Below the pieces are notes generated by a model that was not told the origin of the DNA, searched no databases, and was given only the letters and a program-made list of their open reading frames with translations. From a virus, in the IMG/VR virus record IMGVR_UViG_3300025138_000182, positions 1 through 32,970 of that record: DNA of 32,970 bases; one strand, given 5' to 3'. The position numbers and the translations under genes are program-made. The stretch's first letter is position 1. Each line of letters begins with the position of its first letter. Of the stretch, positions 1-6,163 are shown one piece after another.

Positions 1-33
1 AGAGACTACCTTAGAATACGAAAGGATAATGTG

Positions 34-120
34 ATGGATAAATGGTATTGGTTCAACACTATTATGGGTGGGTGCTGTGTATTTCTACTCTTTATTATTC
101 TATATGTAGCAACACCGTGA
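34..120 (+). CDS. 28-residue hydrophobic peptide, or C-terminus of a cut gene
   Basis: The frame reads MDKWYWFNTIMGGCC followed by a hydrophobic stretch (VFLLFIILYVA) and stops at TGA 118-120. An AAAGGA at 21-26 lies 7 nt before ATG 34, so a stand-alone membrane peptide is possible. The frame is open to the left window edge, with a GTG at 31 directly before the ATG, so this could also be the tail of a longer gene. One membrane helix of about 18 residues is predicted. No family is recognised. Confidence 0.35.
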   Translation: MDKWYWFNTIMGGCCVFLLFIILYVATP

Positions 121-130
121 TCATTACCTA

Positions 131-174
131 GAGTACACCTTGCGGGGTGTACTTCATGGTACTGAGACAGTACC
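131..174 (+). other. two back-to-back hairpins upstream of the HTH gene
   Basis: The first hairpin pairs AGTACACC (132-139) with GGTGTACT (146-153) around a 6-nt loop. The second pairs GGTACTG (158-164) with CAGTACC (168-174) around AGA. They sit between the small peptide and the HTH gene with only 4 nt between them. Neither is followed by a T-run, so a simple intrinsic terminator is unlikely. An RNA-processing site or a protein-binding site is possible. Confidence 0.4.
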
Positions 175-202
175 TTCACGTTCTTAGAAAGGAACAAAAA
201 CA

Positions 203-703
203 ATGCCCTCTTATTCTTTAGATCTGAAGAAAGAAGTAGTAGAGTTCTACAAGGAAAATTCCTTGAAAGACACTACAGAGAAGTACAATGTGTCTGTGAA
301 CGCCGTGTGTTCTTGGTATAACAAGATAACAGGGGGACGTAAAAGACCCTCTTACAAGAGGCATAGCTTAGACCTGATCCATTGTGCTTGCCAGTACTAC
401 ACACACCATACATGGTGGCAGACCTGTGAGGCTTTCAACATCAGTCAAGCCACACTATACAAGTGGCGTGATGACTATGGGTATCCACGAAAGATACAAA
501 ACAGGAACTTGTCTAATGACAAGACATCTAATGATGTGTCACAGCTACACGCCAAAGCAATGTGGGAAGCTAACAAACAAGCTGAAGACTATCGTGAGAA
601 GATGCGTGAGCTTGAAGGTCTGGTGGATAACCTACGTTCTGATGCGTCATCCATACAGAATAAAATGTTTGACTTTCTTGAATCACTCAAAGAAGATGAA
701 TGA
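203..703 (+). CDS. tandem helix-turn-helix protein with C-terminal coiled coil
   Basis: The 166-residue protein contains two similar HTH units of about 40 residues. The first (residues about 4-42) starts YSLDLKKEVVEFY and ends in SVNAVCSWYNK. The second (about 53-92) starts HSLDLIHCACQYY and ends in SQATLYKWRDDYG. Both share the SLDL start, a hydrophobic/aromatic first helix and a recognition helix closing in W-Y/R. Residues about 110-160 are charged with heptad spacing and probably form a coiled coil for dimerisation. HTH plus coiled coil is the plan of IS3 OrfA-type proteins, but no transposase catalytic partner is next to it. The start ATG follows AGAAAGGAAC. It probably binds DNA as a regulator; its target is unknown. 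Confidence 0.6.
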   Translation: MPSYSLDLKKEVVEFYKENSLKDTTEKYNVSVNAVCSWYNKITGGRKRPSYKRHSLDLIHCACQYYTHHTWWQTCEAFNISQATLYKWRDDYGYPRKIQNRNLSNDKTSNDVSQLHAKAMWEANKQAEDYREKMRELEGLVDNLRSDASSIQNKMFDFLESLKEDE

Positions 704-762
704 AATCACTACCCCTCATGCAATACTGTGTGAGGGTTCACCCTTCTTTATAGGAGATTGAT

Positions 763-2397
763 ATGCCATATGAGATAGTAATGGTAGATCCTGAGCTTGC
801 AAAGAGTGTATGTATTGGTAGGGCAATCACTGACAACAGTGACTACCTTGTTGATATGTACATTGAGAGATGGAAGCCTTACCCTGTCAGGCAGAATGAC
901 GAGATACATGATGGTGGTGGTCTGGTCGGTGGCTTCATCACCATTGCTGACAGCAAGGTGCGTGTCATGTTTGGTATGACACCAAGTGACAATGGTTTCA
1001 TTGTTCGTAGGGTTGCTAATCTACACCCTACTGATGCTGTGCTGCAAAGGTTTGGCCCCTTTGAGGATGACAATGCTTTCTTTCAAGATGATATCTTTGT
1101 CACTTGGCTCAGGAATTTTCTTCTCAAGTCTGACATGGATGAAAATGAACCTGATGATCAGAACTGGTTGTTACGTCTACGTGCATTGCAGCCTATCCGT
1201 TCCAAGATTTCACATGGTAAGATCAGTCTGTATCAAACCCGCAAGGATGCTGACAATGACAGGCATGTAGCTATGAAAGCTGGTCGTGCATTGAAGTATA
1301 TCTTTCCTGAGTTATCTGACTCAGACATTGAGATACTTGGTGATGCCTTCCGTGAGAAGTTCAGCTTACGTACCTTCACACTCAAGACAGGTACATCACC
1401 TGATGACTTCACTCATGCCTATTCACATGATCAAGCTGACATGGACAATCCTAGGACTACCACTACCAGAAAGGCTATTGCTCATTCATGTATGCGGTAT
1501 GAGTTTGAGAGACTTGAGGTTCACCCTTGCTCTATCTATGGCAGTGGTGACTTCAAGATTGCTTGGCTTGAGACTGACAAGGGTAAGATTGCTGGTCGTG
1601 TAGTGGTGTGTACATCACACAAGTCTAAACCTCAAGCTGGTCCTATCTATGGTGTCTGTGAAAATTCTCTGAATCAACTACAAGATTGGCTTGACAGTAT
1701 CAATGCAGTAGGGTATGACAGTGGATCATCTTGGATAGGTGCAAAGGTATTGGCTGTACCTTACGATGACAATGGTGCATACATCGGTCCATACTTAGAC
1801 GTGATGCCCCAACGTATGACTGAACCTGATGACGGTAAGTATCTCATTATTGATGGCTGTGGTGAGATAAATGCCAGTACATACCACGGCATACTCAATG
1901 GTCATTACACAAATTGTTCTGAGTGTGGTGATGGTCTTAGTGAGGATGATTACTACTACTCAGAATACACAGAGGAACATTACTGTGAGTGTTGTTACAA
2001 CAACGAGCATACTTACTGCGAAGTTACAGGTGACATGGTACACAACTCTGAGCTTGTTCAGGTATGGAGTAGCAGTAGGTGGGGTATACAGTCAGAGATG
2101 GTATCTGAGTGTGACCGTGACAACAACTACATAGAGTGTACTGATGGTAAGCATTGGCCTGATGATCAAGTATCATACTGTCAGTCCGAAGAGGTATGGA
2201 TATCACCTGTAGACATGGAAGATAATTACTTCCAATCAGATTGGGACGGTGAGGTATATCCCAATAGTGTCATGTGTACTACTGAAGATGGTGATAATGT
2301 GGCAGAGAGTGAGTTTCTTAAACATGAGGATACTTGGGATTGTGACACATCAGATGTATGGGTAAGAATACCAGAAGAGGAGTTTGAAAATGTATAG
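763..2397 (+). CDS. large acidic protein with Cys-rich C-terminal third, function unknown
   Basis: This 544-residue protein is not assigned to a family. Residues 1-370 are mixed alpha/beta without a recognised motif. From about residue 385 onward it is very rich in Cys, Asp, Glu, Tyr and Trp, with repeated knuckle-like pairs: CSECG, YCECC, YCEV and further single Cys in ECDRDN, IECTDG, SYCQ and MCTTE. The spacing suggests several zinc-binding knuckles folding a compact, acidic module. The start ATG has TAGGAG at a good distance. Its last 8 nt overlap the next gene, so the two are translationally coupled. Acidic, zinc-knuckled early phage proteins can act as inhibitors or DNA mimics, but nothing here proves that. 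Confidence 0.75.
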   Translation: MPYEIVMVDPELAKSVCIGRAITDNSDYLVDMYIERWKPYPVRQNDEIHDGGGLVGGFITIADSKVRVMFGMTPSDNGFIVRRVANLHPTDAVLQRFGPFEDDNAFFQDDIFVTWLRNFLLKSDMDENEPDDQNWLLRLRALQPIRSKISHGKISLYQTRKDADNDRHVAMKAGRALKYIFPELSDSDIEILGDAFREKFSLRTFTLKTGTSPDDFTHAYSHDQADMDNPRTTTTRKAIAHSCMRYEFERLEVHPCSIYGSGDFKIAWLETDKGKIAGRVVVCTSHKSKPQAGPIYGVCENSLNQLQDWLDSINAVGYDSGSSWIGAKVLAVPYDDNGAYIGPYLDVMPQRMTEPDDGKYLIIDGCGEINASTYHGILNGHYTNCSECGDGLSEDDYYYSEYTEEHYCECCYNNEHTYCEVTGDMVHNSELVQVWSSSRWGIQSEMVSECDRDNNYIECTDGKHWPDDQVSYCQSEEVWISPVDMEDNYFQSDWDGEVYPNSVMCTTEDGDNVAESEFLKHEDTWDCDTSDVWVRIPEEEFENV

Positions 2398-3370
2398 CTT
2401 AATAGAAATGCTGCGGTACAAAAGACCGCAAGGTTCCAGCACTCAGCAAGAGTTCTGTGAACGGTTCCTAGAACCACACTTTGGTTTGCCTGATATCAAC
2501 GGCAACTACATACTGCGTATAGGTGACAATCCCACCATATGCTTTGCGTCACACCATGACACAGTACACAAGACAGAGGGCTTACAAAAGCTAGTTGTTA
2601 CTAACAACATAGTATCCGTAGCTGACCCTACTATATCATCTTGCCTTGGTGCTGACTGTACTACTGGTATATGGCTCATGATGGGTATGATTGAGGCAGG
2701 TATTGAGGGTGTGTATGTAGTCCATGCAGCAGAAGAGTCTGGTTGTATTGGTAGTAGCGCACTTGTCAAGAGCAATCCTTATTGGTTGACACACATTGAC
2801 GCAGTGATATCCTTTGACAGATACGGTGACAACTCAGTGATCACACATCAGATGGGCAGACGTACAGCATCAGATGACTTTGCTAGATCATTTGCTGATG
2901 CACTTGACCTACCACAGCTTGTGGCTGACACAGGTGGTTCATACACTGACAGCAATGAGTATTCTGACAAAGTTCCTGAGTGTACCAACATCAGTGTAGG
3001 TTACTATGGTCAGCACGGTGTCAATGAGACACAAGACCTTGAGTATGCTGACCTGTTGATGTATGCCTTGACACAAGCTGACTGGTCCAAGCTAGTGATA
3101 TCACGTGATCCATCCATGTACGAGATGAACTATGGTGATGATGACTTTTGGAGAGGTTGGGATAGCTTAAGTGGTAAAACTTATGGTAACTACAATGAGC
3201 CTCTGGATAATTATGACACTGAGGATATGCACATATTAGTTTCAGAACATCCTGATCTAGTAACTAAAATGCTTATTGAGATGGGGTTCACACCTGATCT
3301 ACTGATTGACGAGGCCAAGATTGAATCACGGAGTTATGCCAATGATTATGTAGCAAGAAAGTACATGTGA
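2390..3370 (+). CDS. M20/M28-like zinc metallopeptidase
   Basis: A probable two-zinc hydrolase of the M20/M28 clan. All five ligand positions can be read: H55-x-D57 in SHHDT, bridging D89 in LGADCTTG, E115-E116 in AAEESG (base and ligand), D143 in SFDRYG, and a C-terminal H209 in YGQHGVN. ATG 2390 is chosen over an in-frame TTG at 2384 because AGAGGAG lies 7 nt upstream; this gives 326 residues and an 8-nt overlap with the previous gene. No dimerisation insert is obvious, and the last 80 residues are acidic and unassigned. The substrate is unknown: a peptide, acyl-amino acid or cell-wall fragment is possible. There is no signal peptide, so it should act in the cytoplasm. Confidence 0.7.
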   Translation: MYSLIEMLRYKRPQGSSTQQEFCERFLEPHFGLPDINGNYILRIGDNPTICFASHHDTVHKTEGLQKLVVTNNIVSVADPTISSCLGADCTTGIWLMMGMIEAGIEGVYVVHAAEESGCIGSSALVKSNPYWLTHIDAVISFDRYGDNSVITHQMGRRTASDDFARSFADALDLPQLVADTGGSYTDSNEYSDKVPECTNISVGYYGQHGVNETQDLEYADLLMYALTQADWSKLVISRDPSMYEMNYGDDDFWRGWDSLSGKTYGNYNEPLDNYDTEDMHILVSEHPDLVTKMLIEMGFTPDLLIDEAKIESRSYANDYVARKYM

Positions 3371-3382
3371 CAACAGGTCACA
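3366..3382. promoter_or_regulatory. TGTGAC-N5-GTCACA inverted repeat
   Basis: A perfect 6-bp inverted repeat (3366-3371 and 3377-3382) with a 5-nt spacer overlaps the peptidase stop codon and ends 1 nt before a -35-like TTGACT. It could be an operator or a short RNA hairpin. No T-run follows. Confidence 0.35.
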
Positions 3383-3383
3383 C

Positions 3384-3410
3384 TTGACTGTCAATCTAAT
3401 TGAGTATAAC
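3384..3410 (+). promoter_or_regulatory. sigma70-like promoter upstream of the integrase
   Basis: TTGACT (3384-3389) and TATAAC (3405-3410) are separated by 15 nt, one to two shorter than ideal. The same two hexamers recur at 11381-11408 with 16 nt. The -10 runs into the first ACTTAAAGT palindrome, as expected for a repressible promoter. It would drive the integrase and the cargo genes behind it. Confidence 0.45.
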
Positions 3411-3476
3411 TTAAAGTACTTACTTAAAGTTTTTATTACTACTATTAATTATAAAGGTAGTAATAATACTTAAAGT
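3409..3476. repeat. three ACTTAAAGT palindromes and a 10-bp inverted repeat
   Basis: ACTTAAAGT occurs at 3409-3417, 3422-3430 and 3468-3476. Each copy is an odd palindrome (ACTT-A-AAGT), and the third extends to ATACTT-A-AAGTAT. Between copies two and three, TTATTACTAC (3433-3442) pairs with GTAGTAATAA (3457-3466) across 14 nt. The tract is strongly AT-rich and lies directly before the integrase start. It fits an operator array, integrase arm sites within attP, or an iteron-type origin. The sequence alone does not decide between these. Confidence 0.6.
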
Positions 3477-3491
3477 ATACAGAAGGTAAAC

Positions 3492-4580
3492 ATGAAGTAT
3501 ACACATAAGATCAAACGAAAGATTGACGGTGGTACAAGCTGGATGTTTGTTCCACCAGATGACGTAGTTAGGGCTGGGATATTATCCACTAAGACATTTA
3601 GGGATGGTCGTACAGCTAGGCATGAGATACCCAAGCTAATAGCTTTAGTTGACAGCTTTAGGAGAGGGGAGATAGTAGTAGGTAGATGTGGTCCAAGCTC
3701 TACCATAAGCCAAGTCCTAGACTACTACCTAAACACAAAGCATTTTAATTCTCTGTCGTACAACACACAGAAAAACTATGAGTACAATCTTAAATCTATT
3801 TGTGCTGGCACTGTGTTTAATAAATCAGTAGGCAATACTCCGCTCAACAGGTTGAACACAAACATATGCACTGAGATGTACGACCAGTGGGAAGCCTCTG
3901 TAAGTACAGATCATGCTAATCAATTAGCTAGGATATTCTCGGTGCTTATCAACTACTGTATTTCAATAGAGTTGATGATGTATAACCCCATGAAGAACGT
4001 GAAGAAGCGTAGCCACACACCACGTTCAATCATCTGGACCAATGAACAGGTTGAGTTGTTCTTAGACACAGCGTTCAGTAAATACAAGTGGCGTAACGTA
4101 GGGTTGCTTGTACTGTTTGCATACGAGTGGGGTCAACGTCCTGTGGACATACGCAACCTCACATGGGACAGCATTGACTTCACTAAGAAGACTGCAACTA
4201 TCACACAATCTAAACGTGGTGCTACCGTTGAGTTACCTATTGATGATCGCCTGATGGAGATGCTTGAGCAACAAGATGCTGATTGGGGTTGGCAACAGTA
4301 TGTAGTACCCTGTCAGAGAGCATCAGACAACGCCTACAGACCACTCTCTGTTAGTCAGATGACCTACCTAGTGGGTGAGGTAAAGGATGCCTGTGGCTTA
4401 TCATCAGAGCTACGTGTGGGTGATCTAAGAAAGACAGCTATAGTTGAGATGATTAAGGGTGGGGCTGAGGCTATGCAGGTTATGTCTGTCACTGGGCATA
4501 AGAACATTACGTCACTCAACCCCTACCTCAAACATAATCTTGAGACTGCTACTGAGGCATTGGATAGGAGAAAGAGATGA
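3492..4580 (+). CDS. int: tyrosine recombinase / phage integrase
   Basis: A 362-residue tyrosine integrase that would catalyse site-specific recombination between phage and host att sites. It has an N-terminal arm-binding region, a SAM-like core-binding domain (about 70-175) and a catalytic domain (about 180-362). The catalytic residues seen are R216 (GQRPVDIRNLTW), K241 (QSKRGA), R313 (GDLRKT), H336 (TGH) and nucleophile Y345 (PYLKH), with the usual 9-residue H-to-Y spacing. The position that is usually His in HxxR is G310. Start ATG follows AGAAGG. The upstream AT-rich palindromes may be arm sites or operators. Its stop overlaps the next start as ATGA. It supports a temperate or formerly temperate lifestyle. 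Confidence 0.93.
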   Translation: MKYTHKIKRKIDGGTSWMFVPPDDVVRAGILSTKTFRDGRTARHEIPKLIALVDSFRRGEIVVGRCGPSSTISQVLDYYLNTKHFNSLSYNTQKNYEYNLKSICAGTVFNKSVGNTPLNRLNTNICTEMYDQWEASVSTDHANQLARIFSVLINYCISIELMMYNPMKNVKKRSHTPRSIIWTNEQVELFLDTAFSKYKWRNVGLLVLFAYEWGQRPVDIRNLTWDSIDFTKKTATITQSKRGATVELPIDDRLMEMLEQQDADWGWQQYVVPCQRASDNAYRPLSVSQMTYLVGEVKDACGLSSELRVGDLRKTAIVEMIKGGAEAMQVMSVTGHKNITSLNPYLKHNLETATEALDRRKR

Positions 4581-4741
4581 AGGCTAGAGAAGAACTACTT
4601 AGGGATATAGGAGCATTAAAACGTGAGGCTGAATACTGGGAGTTAGAAGCTAAAAGATTGGTGGTTAAGTATCATGATTTAAAGAAAGACTTAACTAAAG
4701 CTAAGGCAGAGCTGGAACTATGGAAAGGTACAGCACCTTGA
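4577..4741 (+). CDS. 54-residue coiled-coil peptide
   Basis: The ATG overlaps the integrase stop as ATGA, with TAGGAGAAAGAG just upstream as ribosome site. The product begins MKAREELLRDIGALK and is almost entirely charged helix with Leu/Ala/Val at heptad spacing, ending KAELELWKGTAP. It has no membrane segment. It is too short for an excisionase with a winged HTH and shows no such fold. It overlaps the transporter start by 22 nt, so it may act as a translational leader as well as a product. Confidence 0.55.
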   Translation: MKAREELLRDIGALKREAEYWELEAKRLVVKYHDLKKDLTKAKAELELWKGTAP

Positions 4742-5172
4742 ATAACTATGTATATACAGCCATTGGACTTGTAGTCTTTTATGTGGGACTAAAAATGTTT
4801 AGTGGGGGTATGAAATCTATGGGTAACATAGACCACTTGACTTGGTTTTTGGGCAACCCAATCTATATGTTCTTTGGGTCAATCGTTATGACACTGGCAT
4901 GGCAGAGTAGTAGCCTATCCACTACGGCTATCATTGCATTGGTTGCATCAGGTGTACTACCGTTACCTTCTGCTGTGGCTGCTGTGCTTGGGGCTAACAT
5001 AGGTACGACAGGTACGATCTGGTTGGCAGGGCTGCTAGTGTCTGACGGTATGCCAAGAGGTGACACATTACGCATAGCCATGATACACACTGGTGTTAAT
5101 CTTTTGATGGCGATAAGTCTGTTGCCATTTGTAAATCACATAGCTAAATTTGTAGGGAAGGTAGGTCAATGA
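4720..5172 (+). CDS. half-length Na+/phosphate cotransporter (single repeat)
   Basis: The 150-residue membrane protein matches one Na/Pi-cotransporter (SLC34/NptA, Na_Pi_cotrans) repeat from end to end. Helix 1 is about residues 11-31 (GLKMFSGGMKSMG). The family signature Q62-S-S-S65 lies in TLAWQSSSLSTTA, and G91-ANIGTT97 follows in the second signature. RIAMIHTGVNLL (118-129) begins the last helix. Full transporters such as NptA or YjbB carry two inverted copies, each with a QSSS, so this is half of one. It would have to work as a dimer, with both topologies if it copies the family fold. It is coupled to the genes on both sides (22-nt overlap, then ATGA). No strong ribosome site precedes ATG 4720; a TTG at 4738 with GGAAAGG upstream is an alternative start. 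Likely role: phosphate uptake in the inner membrane. Confidence 0.85.
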   Translation: MERYSTLNNYVYTAIGLVVFYVGLKMFSGGMKSMGNIDHLTWFLGNPIYMFFGSIVMTLAWQSSSLSTTAIIALVASGVLPLPSAVAAVLGANIGTTGTIWLAGLLVSDGMPRGDTLRIAMIHTGVNLLMAISLLPFVNHIAKFVGKVGQ

Positions 5173-5486
5173 GACAGCACATATACGAAACGTGGACACT
5201 GATCATGGACTCAGATAGAAGCCCACTAAGGAATATACCTGACAACAATGCCCGTCATTTAATCCTGCAGATACTTGCATGGATGTGGTGCATTGTGTTT
5301 AGTATTTTCTTGGGTAGCTATGTTGTGTTTGGTCTAACAGCAATAGCTCACGTGTTACTATTAGCTGCAATAGCTATCACCGTTGGTACGTTTGATACTG
5401 CTAACAGAAACCCAAAGATGTTGTCTGATTTCGCTAGGAGAATTGACGGATATAATGGTAGACGTAACAACGGAGAGCATGACTGA
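5169..5486 (+). CDS. two-helix membrane protein next to the transporter
   Basis: The 105-residue product has a polar N-terminus of about 30 residues, two hydrophobic helices (about 31-54, rich in Trp/Ile/Phe, and about 56-76), and an Arg-rich polar tail (RRIDGYNGRRNNG). It starts in an ATGA overlap with the Na/Pi gene and ends in a TGATG overlap with thyX, so it sits in one coupled run. Under the positive-inside rule both ends would lie in the cytoplasm. No family is recognised. A partner subunit for the transporter or a holin-like protein are both conceivable. Confidence 0.6.
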   Translation: MRQHIYETWTLIMDSDRSPLRNIPDNNARHLILQILAWMWCIVFSIFLGSYVVFGLTAIAHVLLLAAIAITVGTFDTANRNPKMLSDFARRIDGYNGRRNNGEHD

Positions 5487-6163
5487 TGATTGAAGTAACA
5501 TACATAGACCACATGGGTAGTGACTTGTCTGTAGTTAATGCAGCACGTGTATCCTTCGGTAAAAATAGTAAGGAATTAGGTTGGAGTGGTGTTGAAGGGG
5601 ACCGTATGACACCTATCCTACATGATACAGACAAGAGGTTGATCAAGTACTTAGCCAAGCATAAGCATATGTCACCATTCGGTCATGCCTTTGCATCCTT
5701 CCATGTTAAGGCGCCTATCTTTGTGGCTAGACAGTTAGTCAAGCACAAGTTCCTACGGTGGAATGAGATTAGTCGTAGGTATGTTAAGACTGACCCTGAG
5801 TTCTACTATCCTGATCATTATCGTCAATCATCTGATGATAAGAAGCAAGGATCAGGTGGTAGAGTAGAGGATGCTGTAGGCAATATGTCTATACAAAATG
5901 TGACTAGGCATGTTGCTCAGTGCTTAATACTGTATCAAAACTTACTCTCTGATGGGGTGTGTGAGGAACAAGCACGTATAGTACTACCACAGAACACAAT
6001 CACTGAATGGTATTGGTCAGGTAGTCTTGATGCCTTTGCTGATATGTGCAATCTAAGATGCAAAGAGGATACGCAATTTGAAACTTCACAGGCAGCACGG
6101 TGTGTGTCTCAGGGCATGAGAGATTTATTTCCTATATCATGGGGGGCTTTAGTTGATGGGTGA
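5486..6163 (+). CDS. thyX: flavin-dependent thymidylate synthase ThyX
   Basis: ThyX methylates dUMP to dTMP with methylene-THF, FAD and NADPH, giving the phage its own thymidylate supply. The signature is seen as KHKFLRWNEISRRY at residues 86-99; it aligns with the usual RHRxxSxNExSxRY, with the active-site Ser at S96. Two motif Arg are replaced by Lys (K86, K88), and the first motif Ser by R91. The C-terminal half has the expected QARIVLPQNTITEWYWSGSLDAF and the FETSQAAR region. Length, 225 residues, is normal. The start is ATG in a TGATG overlap; the end overlaps the primase-helicase by 8 nt. Confidence 0.93.
   Translation: MIEVTYIDHMGSDLSVVNAARVSFGKNSKELGWSGVEGDRMTPILHDTDKRLIKYLAKHKHMSPFGHAFASFHVKAPIFVARQLVKHKFLRWNEISRRYVKTDPEFYYPDHYRQSSDDKKQGSGGRVEDAVGNMSIQNVTRHVAQCLILYQNLLSDGVCEEQARIVLPQNTITEWYWSGSLDAFADMCNLRCKEDTQFETSQAARCVSQGMRDLFPISWGALVDG

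Noticed and set aside
6-203. Minus-strand ORF of 65 codons
   Set aside because: It is antisense to the small peptide and the hairpins, has no ribosome site and no protein-like pattern.
384-761. Plus-strand ORF of 125 codons overlapping the HTH gene
   Set aside because: It lies in another frame of a convincing gene; its composition (Met/Thr/Ser/His-rich) is typical of a shadow frame.
1691-1719. TTGACA-N17-TATGAC promoter-like pair
   Set aside because: It lies inside a coding region with no gene start or gap downstream, and the -10 is poor.
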